This document shows, piece by piece, positions 8,430-17,082 of a DNA stretch of 22,994 bases. Below the pieces are notes generated by a model. It was not told where the DNA came from and searched no databases. It saw only the letters and a list, made by a program, of their open reading frames with translations. The position numbers and the translations under genes are program-made. The stretch lies in NCBI GenBank assembly GCA_949500635.1, contig CATAWQ010000007.1, positions 1 to 22,994 of the forward strand. Direction: 5' to 3'. The DNA is from an uncultured Mycoplasmatota bacterium. Lineage in GTDB: Bacteria > Bacillota_I > Bacilli_A > Mycoplasmatales > Mycoplasmoidaceae. Positions within the stretch are counted from its first letter, which is position 1; every line of letters begins with the position of its first letter.

Positions 8430-8435
8430 AAAATT

Positions 8436-9083
8436 ATGTTAATTGATACAAGAGAAAACGAACAACAAGCAAAGGGATTTAATCCAAATGTACAAAATAG
8501 ACAAATCAATGCTACTTGTTCAGCAGCAGACAAAGTAGGTTATGTTACTTTAGGTATTGTAACATTAGGTATATTTTTTATTTATTCTATTACTAAGAAA
8601 AATAAATTTAATAGATTACAAATCCAAGTTAATGAGAAGACTAGTGGAATTCAAATCCAACTTGCACAAAGACGTGATACTTTAGTTAAATTGGTAGATG
8701 CTACTAAATCATCTATGGATTTTGAAAAAAGTTTATTGTCTGATATTACAAAATTAAGAAGTTATAAGATTACTGATGATAACCTTAATGAAGCAAATCA
8801 AAAAATTGACTCAGCATTTGCTAGACTGTTAGCAACTTATGAAAACTACCCTAAGATTGCTTCTACAGAAGCTATTAAAAACTTAATGAATAGTGCTGAA
8901 TACTTAGAGCAAGAAATTGCAGCTAGTCGTAGACTATACAATTCTGTTGTTACTCAATTTAACCAAGAATTATTTACATTCCCTGGAAAAGTTGTTGCAA
9001 CTAAACTAAGGCTGCACTCATTTGCATTATTTAATGCAAGTGAAGAGCAACAAAATGATGTTTCTCTAAAACTTAACAAATAA
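8436..9083 (+). CDS. lemA: LemA family membrane protein
   Basis: A 215-residue protein with one membrane segment near residues 35-53 (GYVTLGIVTLGIFFIYSI), then the helical LemA domain. Family features: IQIQLAQRRDTLVKLVDATK (the LemA LxxRxDLipnLv pattern), LLATYENYPKIAST (LlavEaYPdLka pattern), the helix with ASRRLYNSVVTQFNQE (aRrxYNxxVxxyN), and FPGKVVA close to the end. The usual N-terminal membrane helix is present but is preceded by about 34 polar residues. Its function is not well defined in bacteria. The next gene starts five bases after the stop and resembles DUF3137, a family I associate with lemA neighbourhoods, so the two probably form an operon. Confidence 0.85.
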   Translation: MLIDTRENEQQAKGFNPNVQNRQINATCSAADKVGYVTLGIVTLGIFFIYSITKKNKFNRLQIQVNEKTSGIQIQLAQRRDTLVKLVDATKSSMDFEKSLLSDITKLRSYKITDDNLNEANQKIDSAFARLLATYENYPKIASTEAIKNLMNSAEYLEQEIAASRRLYNSVVTQFNQELFTFPGKVVATKLRLHSFALFNASEEQQNDVSLKLNK

Positions 9084-9088
9084 TTAGA

Positions 9089-10738
9089 ATGTCCCAATTA
9101 AACCCCCAGATTTCTAATAGTGATGATGTTAACAAAATCATAATAGAAGCTGAAAAGCTTTTTAATCAATACTTGAATGATTTGTTGAACAGATCTAATG
9201 TAAATAAATCTGAAAATAAGGAGTTAGCCAATAAATATTATGATCTATATCGCAACACTAGTGAACTCGAAAGATCAAGAAGAATCAAAAATATTTTTAA
9301 GTGAATATTTATTTGATTAATTTTCCCATATTTTATTTTTAATAGGCAAATAAAAAAAATCACTCCAACTATTGAGGCTCAAAATAAAGAATTAAAAGTT
9401 TTAGAAACTAACTTACAAAAACAATTAGACCCTTTGTAAAAACTCTATAGTTCATGTGAAATAATTGAAAATATTTTAAATAAGATATTTGAAGATTTTA
9501 AATTTTCTCCGACCATTCCTTATGAGCACATTCCTTTATGGGAAAATTTTAGTAATTCTGTTATTCCTTTATTTAATAAAGATAAAGATTTTTCTGTGTG
9601 TGAATTGGTTTCTGGAAAAATGTATAATACTCCATTTATTGTTGCTAAAGGTAAAATCCAATCGTGAATTGATGTACCATATACTAAAGAAGTTACTGTT
9701 AGTTACTACACTGAAGAAGGCGTGGAAACTGAAGAGGCCATAGCAACAGTGTGATGACCATTCCCAATATACAAAAAGAATGATTACATGTCAATCAAAA
9801 CTAATCTTGTTAAAAACTTATCTTTTATTTGTAACAACGAATTAAAACAACATTGATTTAAAACAAAAAATAAGAATCAGTTTCCAATGGATAATCCAAA
9901 GTTTGATAAATTTTTTGTTACTTCAAGGAATGACGAACAACAATTCAGAGTTGTATTCACTGTTTTGGCTCAAGAAAAAATAATTAATTTATTAACTACT
10001 TATCCAGATTTTGTTTTGTTAAAAGACAATGATAATGTAATCACTTATCAAAAGAAGCCTCAATTTAATATTAACAAACTTCGACTTAAAAGCTTAAGTT
10101 CTAAAAATAATAATTTTACTCAATTGTTTGAAACTGATTGTATTAATTATTCATTTGGTTCATTAACAGAGAATTCATCTTATGATTTAGATGAAATTAA
10201 AAGTATCAAAGTGGATCAAATTAAAAATTTTATTATTAAATTTTGTAAGCTTCAATCTCCTTTCTCATGTATTCCTCTATTTTATAGAGAAGACTATAAG
10301 ATACAAACCAAATGTGTCCCTACTTCTTCTTCTATTCAATCACAGGCTTTTGTTAATTCTATTTACAAAAAAGTTTTTTCTAATATTAAATTTGAAACAG
10401 ATGTTATTATTCAAACCAAACAAACGGATAGTATTATGATTTCAAAACAAATACATGCTTTTATTTCAAACGTAATAATTAAATATTTTTATTCTGTTCC
10501 ATTACCAGTCCCTGCAATAGCTGTTAGTGAACACGAAACCACACCTACAACAGTTATTGTTCGTGATTTTAAACCTAAATATATTTCATGTTATATATTA
10601 CAAATAAATGGATTAGATAAACATAAACAAAAAGATTTTGATAATGGTAGGTTGCTCAACGGTGTTTATTATGGTCTATTTAAAACTAAACCAACTAAAC
10701 AAATAATTAATGAGATCTTAAATGAGATAAAAAAATAA
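9089..10738 (+). pseudogene. DUF3137-like membrane protein, interrupted by an in-frame TAA
   Basis: A single reading frame of 549 codons would run from ATG 9089 to TAA 10736-10738, but a TAA at 9437-9439 cuts it after 116 residues. Five or more TGA codons read as Trp. The first part holds a coiled region and a membrane segment near residues 72-86 (WIFIWLIFPYFIFN). The second part contains SGKMYNTPF and DNPKFDKFFVTSRNDEQQF followed by VLAQEKIINLL, the pattern of DUF3137 (FexxFxVyxxDxxeA, iLTpxxixxL). No ATG follows the stop until 9620, and neither that nor the ATG at 9887 has a clear ribosome site. So this is a nonsense-mutated gene, a sequencing error, or two cooperating pieces. Conservation of the rest with no further stops argues that the break is recent. 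Confidence 0.7.
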
Positions 10739-10759
10739 CCGTTTGTTGCGGTTATTTTT
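10734..10759. terminator. Bidirectional intrinsic terminator between convergent operons
   Basis: Arms AATAACCG (10734-10741) and CGGTTATT (10749-10756) flank a 7-base loop. A T run follows on the plus strand and an A run precedes it (T run for the minus strand). It serves the lemA operon and the convergent glycyl-radical gene. Confidence 0.85.
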
Positions 10760-10780
10760 ATCTATAGAAAAAGAAGAAGA

Positions 10781-10981
10781 CTATTTGTTGTAAACTTTTT
10801 CGTGACAATCGTTGTTATGAGTTACTCTTGAGCTTCTTTCTGCAATTTTACCACCACCGAATCTTTCATCTAATGACAAATATCCAGTAATACGACTAAC
10901 AGATTGAATATCGTGTGATCCACAAACTGGACATGATTTATCTGATGGACTTAAGTAAGTAACTTGATTAACTTGTTTCAT
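10781..10981 (-). CDS. Stand-alone glycyl-radical domain of anaerobic ribonucleotide reductase (NrdD C-terminus)
   Basis: The small protein (66 residues from ATG 10981) carries only what is normally the NrdD C-terminus: a CPVCG zinc pair, then SRITGYL with the glycine that holds the catalytic radical, and RFGGGKIAERSSRVTH. NrdD in this window stops just before this region, so the domain appears to be supplied as a separate polypeptide after nrdG. ATG 10981 is chosen because AAAGGAG lies upstream (13-base spacing) and a TATACT-like -10 lies further up. An ATG at 11056 would add 25 residues with a CX4C pair but has no ribosome site. GrcA/YfiD of E. coli, a stand-alone spare glycyl domain for pyruvate formate-lyase, is the closest known analogue. 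Function as the NrdD radical subunit is inferred from motifs and neighbours. Confidence 0.82.
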   Translation of the reverse strand: MKQVNQVTYLSPSDKSCPVCGSHDIQSVSRITGYLSLDERFGGGKIAERSSRVTHNNDCHEKVYNK

Positions 10982-11079
10982 TGTTTTGTTTATACTCCTT
11001 TTACTTTTACATATGTTAGTATAACACTTTTTAAAATAACTGTGTGATTCATGCACTAATTTTTTTTAATTTAGTTAAA

Positions 11080-11592
11080 TTAATTAAAATCTAATGTAAT
11101 TATTGAGTTGGTTTTTAAGCTTTTTTGCACATCAATAATTCTTTGATTTGATGAACCTCTAAACTTTAAGTGTTCATCATATAGTTCTTGAATAAATTTA
11201 CCATCTACTATAACATTAATGTTATGTAACATAGTTTCTATATTCTTATCCGTTTTAGATAATTCCAATAATTCTTCAAATGTATACCCAGTATAACACC
11301 AAATATTAAATCCCATTTTATTAATCTTAACAGCCATATAAGCAAATTTATCTGCTTGTTGAAATGGATCGCCTCCACTAAAAGTAACTCCATCTAAATA
11401 TGTTTCATTAGATAACTTTTGTATCAAATCATCCATGTTAAATTCTTGTCCACCAACAAATGGTCATGTCTCTGGATTAAAACAATTTTTGCAGTGATGA
11501 CTGCATCCTTGAGAAAAATAAACTTTCCTTAAACCTTTGCCATTTACAAGACTTTGTTGTGCAATTCCAGCTAACCTAATTTTATCAGCCAT
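11080..11592 (-). CDS. nrdG: Anaerobic ribonucleotide reductase activating protein (radical SAM)
   Basis: Radical SAM activase that generates the glycyl radical on NrdD using a 4Fe-4S cluster and S-adenosylmethionine. The protein is 170 residues, standard for NrdG. The cluster motif CSHHCKNC (CX3CX2C) is near residues 30-37, then TWPFVGGQEF with TGA as Trp, TFSGGDPFQQ (GGE/GGD SAM-binding motif) and INVIVDGKF toward the C-terminus. ATG 11592 is two bases after the nrdD stop, so the genes are co-transcribed and probably coupled. The glycyl-radical domain it would activate is encoded about 100 bases further downstream. Confidence 0.93.
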
Positions 11593-11594
11593 AA

Positions 11595-13595
11595 TTAGCA
11601 ATCGCAAATTTGCTTTTGTCTCTTTATTATTTGCTCTGCATTTTTTCTTCTAGCACATTCTCTACAATAACGAATATGAAAGTTAATACCTACATAATTG
11701 ATATTAGTGTTTGAGTAAGCTCAACGGATAACTTTTTCAATTTGTTCACCTGTTGGGTAGTTGTCAAATTCAACATAAGAAATGTGTCCACCATTACATA
11801 ATGCATGATATGAAGCTTCAATTGTTAATTTTTCAGCAATTGAAATAGGATAATCTACAGGGACATGGAAACTGTTTGTATAGAAGTTCTTATCAGTAAT
11901 TCATGGAATGTCACCATAGAATTTTTGGTCCAATACTGTGAATTTACCTGATAACCCTTCAGCTGGTGTTGCATAACAACTAAAATTCATTTTATGTTTT
12001 TGAGTCAATTTATCACAACGTTCTCTTAAATGAGTAACAATCTTAATACCTAATTCTTGTGATTCTTTAGATTCACCATGATGTTTACCTGTTAACAATT
12101 TTAATGTTTCAGCCAAACCAATAAAACCTATACCTCATGTACCATTTAACATAATAGGCTTAATTGAATCATTAGGTCCTAAGTTTTCACTACCCTTCAT
12201 TAAATGTTGGCCAGCAACAAAAGGTAAGTCTTTTACTTTTAAATTACATAGAACTTTAAATCTATGTAACAATTGTTGTTCAGCAAGATCGATCATATTA
12301 TCAAACATTTCAAAAAACTTATTAATGTCTTTTTTAGCTTTAATACCAAGTCTAACTAAGTTAATAGTTGCAGGAGCGTTGTTTCCTCGTCCTTCAACAC
12401 CTGGTTCACCATTAATATTAGAACATAAATATGTTCTACATCCCATTGTTGCAGGTAGAATACCCATATCATAATATTTTTTATTAAAGTCTGAGTCAAT
12501 ATTCATAAATGTAGGATTCATTCTATTGGCTGCAACATGACAAGCTAATTGGAATAAATAATAGTATGGATCAGTTTCATCACGGTTAACACCTTGTTTA
12601 ACTCTAAAAATAATGTTAGGAAATATTGGTTGTTCACCTTGTCCCATACCTTTATTGTATTCTTCTAAGAAAGCTTGACAAACCATTGCTGCTTCATCAG
12701 ATCTTGGAATACCAATATTAATAGATGAGAAAGGGACTTGACTTCCTGCACGTGAATGCATTGTATTTAGATTAAATACAACAGCTTGCATCGCTTGACG
12801 AAGTTTCTTAAACAATAATTTGTTAGTTACTTCATCTAATTTGTCTGTTGGTACTCCAATTTCTTCGCATTCTTTCCTAATTTGGTTTCTAGTTAACTTA
12901 ACATAAGGAGCTAAATCATTATCAAAGTTAGGGTGTGATTGTCCACCAAACATATCATTTTGAGTTGATTGAAGAATAATACATAATAATTCTGCAGCAA
13001 CTTCAATATGTTTAGGTGGGTTAATAGTACCATAACCTGTATTAAATCCTTCTTTTAATAACTTAGATGTAGGAATGTGCAAGCAATTAACTGTTAAATT
13101 ATATGAGTCTAAATCGTGAATATATAAATCCCCTACTTCATGGGCACGAGCCATTTCTTTTGGTAATACAGACAATAAAATATGTCATTTATTAGACTCA
13201 GAAGCAATACGTAATAATTTAGCAGAAAAATTGTTACCAACATTGGCATTATCACGATCAGTTTCAACACCAATCTTGTGAATTGTTTGCATAATTTCAG
13301 ACTTAACTTCACGTTGTCTTGTTCTTTCGCGTCTATATGTATCATATGATTGAGCTAAATCAGAATGTTTTTTGTCTTTTAATGTTTCAACAACCAAGTT
13401 TTGAATTTCTTCAACACTAATAACATCTTCATCTCTTAATGCGTTAATTCTTTCTAAAACAGAATTCTTAACGCTAATAATTTCAGTGAATGGAACATCA
13501 ATTCCACTTCCCGAAACAGCTTTAATTAAAGCATTTTCAATTTTTTCTTCATTAAATTTTACTCTTCTCTCATCTCTTTTTAATACGTATTTCAT
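11595..13595 (-). CDS. nrdD: Anaerobic ribonucleoside-triphosphate reductase catalytic chain, lacking the glycyl-radical domain
   Basis: Class III reductase that makes deoxynucleotides without oxygen. It has 666 residues. The N-terminus (KRDERRVKFNEEKIENAL) is an ATP-cone allosteric domain. Next come HDLDSYNLTVNCLHIP (active-site Cys region), SQVPFSSINIG, the MGCRTYLCSNI Cys segment and NNAPATINLVRL. The chain ends after INFHIRYCRECARRK and ICDC (C644, C647, C664, C666). A normal NrdD continues with a second zinc Cys pair and the RxxGYL glycine; here TAA (11595-11597) intervenes and those elements are in the separate gene at 10781-10981. TGA codons near 13182, 12132 and 11898 read as Trp. A TATAAT -10 (13629-13634) gives a leader of about 28 bases. 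No NrdR box was recognised. Confidence 0.92.
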
Positions 13596-13628
13596 AATTG
13601 CTTTCTATGGTTGTAAAAATGTATAAAA

Positions 13629-13634
13629 ATTATA
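13629..13634 (-). promoter_or_regulatory. nrdD: nrdD -10 box
   Basis: TATAAT on the minus strand, 33 bases before the nrdD ATG, in the gap between the pth terminator and nrdD. No clear -35 or NrdR-type palindrome was seen. Confidence 0.5.
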
Positions 13635-13656
13635 GTATTAAATATTGAAGATACAT

Positions 13657-13696
13657 AAAAAATGACCAACATTTTAATTAATTAAAATGTTGGTCA
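13657..13696 (-). terminator. pth terminator: perfect 34-bp palindrome with T run
   Basis: Bases 13663-13696 form a perfect inverted repeat with 17-bp arms (TGACCAACATTTTAATT and its complement). On the minus strand it is followed by TTTTTT, and it begins 7 bases past the pth stop, so it terminates pth and insulates nrdD. Confidence 0.85.
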
Positions 13697-13702
13697 ATAA
13701 TA

Positions 13703-14281
13703 TTAAGCAATTTTCTTGTTAAATTGGCTCATTATTGAATCAAAGGGGGTGTTTTCTGTTATTTTAAAAATTATTTTAACAATTTCATTATTAATTTTAT
13801 CTAAATCATCTAATTGGCTGCAAGTTAAATTTGATAACACATAATCTGCTATAGACATTCTAGTTGTTGGCCGACCAATTCCGATTTTTATTCTTTTAAA
13901 ATCTTGAGAATTTAATCTATTGATGATAGACTTCAACCCGTTTTGTCCACCACTGCTGCCTGTTTTTTTAATTCTAATACTTCCAAATGGTGTATCTATA
14001 TCATCACAAATGACTAATAAATTATCAATATCAATCTTGTAATAATCCATTAGTTGTTGAACAAAATCTCCAGATAAATTCATTAATGTGTATGGTTTCG
14101 CCAATATTAGTGAATAGTTCCCAATGTTTTTATAACCAAATATTCCATTAAATTTTTCGTTATTTAAGTCTATTGATAATTCCTTTGATAATTTATCAAT
14201 TGCTATAAAACCAACATTGTGTCTAGTACAGTTATATTGTTTTGGGTAATTACCTAATCCAACTATTAAAAGTTTTTCCAT
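13703..14281 (-). CDS. pth: Peptidyl-tRNA hydrolase
   Basis: Releases tRNA from peptidyl-tRNA that drops off ribosomes. The 192-residue protein starts MEKLLIVGLGN and has the catalytic His in CTRHNVGF, YTLMNLSG, the Asp in VICDDIDTPFG, and GSSGGQNGLKSI, all family signatures. In-frame ATGs also exist at 14287 and 14317, but family members start at MxKLLIVGLGN. A TATAAT overlaps the ATG at 14287, so the mRNA probably begins very close to the ATG at 14281, which has no ribosome site. It is divergent from galU, whose ATG is 37 bases away. Confidence 0.95.
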   Translation of the reverse strand: MEKLLIVGLGNYPKQYNCTRHNVGFIAIDKLSKELSIDLNNEKFNGIFGYKNIGNYSLILAKPYTLMNLSGDFVQQLMDYYKIDIDNLLVICDDIDTPFGSIRIKKTGSSGGQNGLKSIINRLNSQDFKRIKIGIGRPTTRMSIADYVLSNLTCSQLDDLDKINNEIVKIIFKITENTPFDSIMSQFNKKIA

Positions 14282-14317
14282 AACCATTATAGATAATATA
14301 CTATATTTATATAGCAT

Positions 14318-15193
14318 ATGAAAAAAATTATAAAAGCAGTTATTCCAGCTGCTGGAATGGGAACAAGATTTCTTCCTGCAACTAAGGCGTTAGCGAAGGA
14401 AATGTTACCTATTGTTAATATTCCAACAATTCAACATATAGTTAATGAAGCCGTCAAAAGTGGTATTAAAGAAATTTTGTTAATCGTGTCTTCGTCTAAA
14501 AACTCTATTATTGATCATTTTGATACTTCATATGAATTAGAAAAAAGATTATTAGAAAAAAATAAAATTGATTTATATAAAATGGTTAAAAAAATTTCTA
14601 ACTCAGTAAACATTCATTTTATTAGACAAAAACAGCCTAATGGCTTGGGTGACGCTCTCTCATTAGCTTCGGTTTTTATGGGAAATGAACCTTTTGCTGT
14701 TTTATTAGGAGATGATTTTGTGTATACAAAACCCAATAAAAAACCTGCATTACTTCAATGTATTGAAGCATATGAGAAAACCGGTAAATCAATTCTTGGT
14801 GTGCAAAAAGTATCAAAGCAGAGTGTTCAAAAATATGGAATTATTGAACCAGAAGGGAAAATCAATAGTTCAATAATTAAAGTTAAATCTGTCGTAGAAA
14901 AACCAAAAATAAAAGAGGCACCAAGTCAATATGCAGTGTTAGGTAGATACATATTGACAAAAGATGTTTTTTTAGCACTACAAGATACTAAACCAGATAA
15001 ATCAGGAGAAATTCAATTAACAGATGCCATTCAAAAACTTTGTTTGCAGCACAAAGTTATGGCCTATAACTTTTCTGGTAAGAGATATGATATTGGTTCT
15101 AAACAAGGATATGTGGAAGCCACTATTGATATGGCTTTAAAAGATCCTGAAATATCAAAAGAAATAATGAAATATATAAAGAAAATTAAATAA
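14318..15193 (+). CDS. galU: UTP-glucose-1-phosphate uridylyltransferase
   Basis: Makes UDP-glucose from UTP and glucose-1-phosphate for glycolipids and polysaccharides. It is 291 residues, the usual GalU length. Nucleotide-binding signature AAGMGTRFLPATKALAKEMLP at the N-terminus (the invariant GxGTRxLP and the Lys), then RQKQPNGLGDALSLA, LLGDDFVY, VEKPK, GRYIL and GEIQLTDAI, closing with RYDIGSKQGYVEA. It is divergent from pth across a 36-base gap that must hold both promoters. The stop TAA overlaps the ATG of the phosphopantetheinyl transferase gene (TAATG). Confidence 0.96.
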   Translation: MKKIIKAVIPAAGMGTRFLPATKALAKEMLPIVNIPTIQHIVNEAVKSGIKEILLIVSSSKNSIIDHFDTSYELEKRLLEKNKIDLYKMVKKISNSVNIHFIRQKQPNGLGDALSLASVFMGNEPFAVLLGDDFVYTKPNKKPALLQCIEAYEKTGKSILGVQKVSKQSVQKYGIIEPEGKINSSIIKVKSVVEKPKIKEAPSQYAVLGRYILTKDVFLALQDTKPDKSGEIQLTDAIQKLCLQHKVMAYNFSGKRYDIGSKQGYVEATIDMALKDPEISKEIMKYIKKIK

Positions 15194-15834
15194 TGGCAAA
15201 TTCTATTACTGTATTATTTTGTGATGCTAATAATATTGATCTTTCTAACTATAAAAGGTTTGAAGATGATTTGAAAAATATTATTAGCTGAAAACAATTC
15301 AAATCTTATAAAAATGAAATTAATCAAAAAGAATATTTAATTAGTAGTCTGTTAATTGCTAATATTTTAAATAAATTTAAAATACCTTCAAAATTATTAA
15401 TAAGAAAACAAAATAACAAACCCTATATTAAAAATAATAAAATTTATTTTTCAATTTCACATTCAAATGGTTTCGTTATATTGGCATATGACAATAAACC
15501 AATAGGTTGCGATATTCAATGCATTGTTGGGTTAGATTTTAGCAAGATTACTAAGTCTATATTCTCTGTAGAAGAAAATTTACTTATTAATAAACAAAAA
15601 AAATCATTTGATGCTTTTTATAAAATTTGATGCTGCAAAGAATCGTTAATAAAAATTTCAGGTAGTGAACTATCTAAAATTAAAAAAACATCAATTCAAT
15701 TTAAAAAAGAGTGGCAAACATCTTATTTAAACAAAAAATATTATTTCTGTACAAAAAAAATTGCAAGAAGCATTCTTGCCATTTGTTCTGTTAAAAAAAA
15801 CTTACAGATTAAAGTTGAAAAAATTAAATTCTAA
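15193..15834 (+). CDS. Sfp-type 4'-phosphopantetheinyl transferase
   Basis: Transfers phosphopantetheine from CoA to a carrier-protein serine (holo-ACP formation). It is 213 residues, close to Sfp and longer than AcpS. Motifs: ISHSNGFVILAY, PIGCDIQ with D107, and FYKIWCCKESLIK with W146 (TGA), K149 and E150. In Sfp the magnesium residues are D107, E109 and E151; here the second is Gln (GCDIQ), a variation worth noting. The ATG overlaps the galU stop by one base, giving translational coupling. No carrier protein or synthase is in view, so the acceptor is unknown; the housekeeping ACP is the simplest guess. The stop directly abuts the stop of the convergent HAD gene. Confidence 0.8.
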
Positions 15835-16584
15835 TTAAAGCATCGATAACAGAATTTTATATGTATCCTTTCAGCTTTTTACTTTTTTAATTTTAACTCC
15901 CGTTTTAATTACAGGGTAATCATTCCCATCTTTTCGAAAATTATCCCCAAAATAAATTACTTCAAATTTAGATAAATTAAATTTTTTTAATAGTGTATTA
16001 ATAGCAAATTCTTTAGATATTTTTGGGTTACTAATGTCAATACTGGTTATTCCTCCAAGTTTAACAGATAACTCAGGGAATTGTTTTTGAATTTCTTTAG
16101 CTAATGCTTTCTTAATCTTAAAATTTTTAACATTTCAATCTTGTTTGTCTTTATAAGTAGCTTTTTGTCCTAAAGCTGAATATGTGATTTGAACCCCGCG
16201 GTGTTCAATAATATTTCCTGTTGGATTCTCGCATCAAATATTCTTTTGAGTAGCTAATATTTTAATTGCTTTAGAAATTTTGTTAAATGTATGCTTAGAA
16301 ATATCAGGCACTTGTTTCTCTGCAACAAACTTTCCATTATTGTAATAATGTAAGACCCCTCCAAGAACAGGAAAAATAATAAAGTTTTTAAATAGTTTTT
16401 CATCAAAATACTTAAGTATTTGGTTATGAATCTGATTAAATTTACTACCAGAAATAATTGAAAAATAACAATTATATTTATTGATCAATTTTGTTAATAT
16501 ATCAATAATTTCTTTGTTTGCTTTTGTTTTAGAAGCAGTTAATGTATCATCTAAATCAAAAGCTAAACATCTAATATTTTTCAT
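15835..16584 (-). CDS. HAD hydrolase resembling eukaryote-type phosphomannomutase
   Basis: The 249-residue HAD protein begins with the nucleophile motif FDLDDTLT (two Asp) and continues with SIISGSKFNQIHNQI, FPVLGGVLHYYNNGK, ENPTGNIIEHRGVQITYSALGQKA, LGGITSIDIS and IYFGDNFRKDGNDYPVI (acidic metal motif). The order GSK, EHR-like, SxxGxxA, GGxxSxD, FGDxxxxxGND follows the PMM1/PMM2 family, which interconverts mannose-6- and mannose-1-phosphate, though a general sugar phosphatase is possible. TGA near 16243 and 15868 reads as Trp; the stop is TAA at 15835-15837, touching the convergent gene. The start overlaps the nucleotidyltransferase end by 14 bases, so the pair is an operon. Confidence 0.75.
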
Positions 16585-17059
16585 AACATAAATTGTATTT
16601 TTTTAAATCTGATTTCTTAAGTTTTTTTGCTCAAATAGTTCATTCATATAAAAAATTTCTGGAAGAATATTTTTTCGCCCCCCCCACATTATAAATTTGT
16701 AGAATATTACATTCTTTGCATGTACGATTTTCTGGAATATTATTCTTGTTTCTGTCTCCACCATTAACAAAAAATAATTTATCATTTTTATACAACTTTC
16801 TTATTTTTTTAAGAGTGTCACAAACTGATGGGCCCTTATCTATCGATAAAATTATTTTGTATACACCTTTTAGATTCTTCACTACCTCGCAACGGTTTTT
16901 GTTATCCATAAAAGCTTTGCCACGTTTTGCTACAAGTTGTTTGTCATTATTAACAATAACAATGACTTTCCCTTTTTTGCTCGTTGCATTAATTATGTCT
17001 AGATGCCCCTTATGAATAGGGGCAAAATAACCAGATATTATATAATATTCCATATCCAT
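16571..17059 (-). CDS. Cytidylyl/adenylyltransferase family protein with an internal G8 tract
   Basis: Nucleotidyltransferase of the HxGH class. The N-terminus YYIISGYFAPIHKGHLDII holds the HKGH motif, then KRGKAFMDNKNRCEVV, SIDKGPSVCDTL, FFVNGGDRNKNNIPE and IYNVGGAKKYSSRNFL, matching RfaE-type heptose or glycerol-3-phosphate nucleotidyltransferases. With TGA as Trp the frame extends past FLYE to TAG at 16571-16573 (162 residues) and overlaps the HAD start by 14 bases. A run of eight G (16678-16685, coding strand) encodes the VGGA of the conserved end; slippage would replace the C-terminal tail. Start ATG 17059 or 17053; a TATAAT ends a few bases before it, so the mRNA is nearly leaderless. 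Partner HAD and divergent glycosyltransferase suggest sugar-nucleotide or glycolipid work; substrate unknown. Confidence 0.78.
16678..16685 (-). repeat. Homopolymer G8 (C8 on plus strand) inside the nucleotidyltransferase gene
   Basis: Eight consecutive G in the coding strand of a very AT-rich genome. The current length keeps the conserved GGAKKYSS end in frame. Confidence 0.9.
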
Positions 17060-17061
17060 AG

Positions 17062-17069
17062 ATTATAAT
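17062..17069. promoter_or_regulatory. Shared palindromic -10 (ATTATAAT) of two divergent genes
   Basis: The only gap between the nucleotidyltransferase start (17059) and the glycosyltransferase start (17083). TATAAT is read at 17064-17069 on plus and 17062-17067 on minus, overlapping by four bases. The -35 regions would lie inside the opposing genes. Confidence 0.6.
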
Positions 17070-17082
17070 TTATAAAAATTAA

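Noticed and set aside
9489..9743. A plus-strand frame of 84 residues in another phase
   Set aside because: Shadow of the DUF3137-like frame, which aligns on both sides of it.
16716..17015. A 99-residue plus-strand frame
   Set aside because: Shadow of the nucleotidyltransferase gene, whose HKGH and GGDR motifs are on the minus strand.
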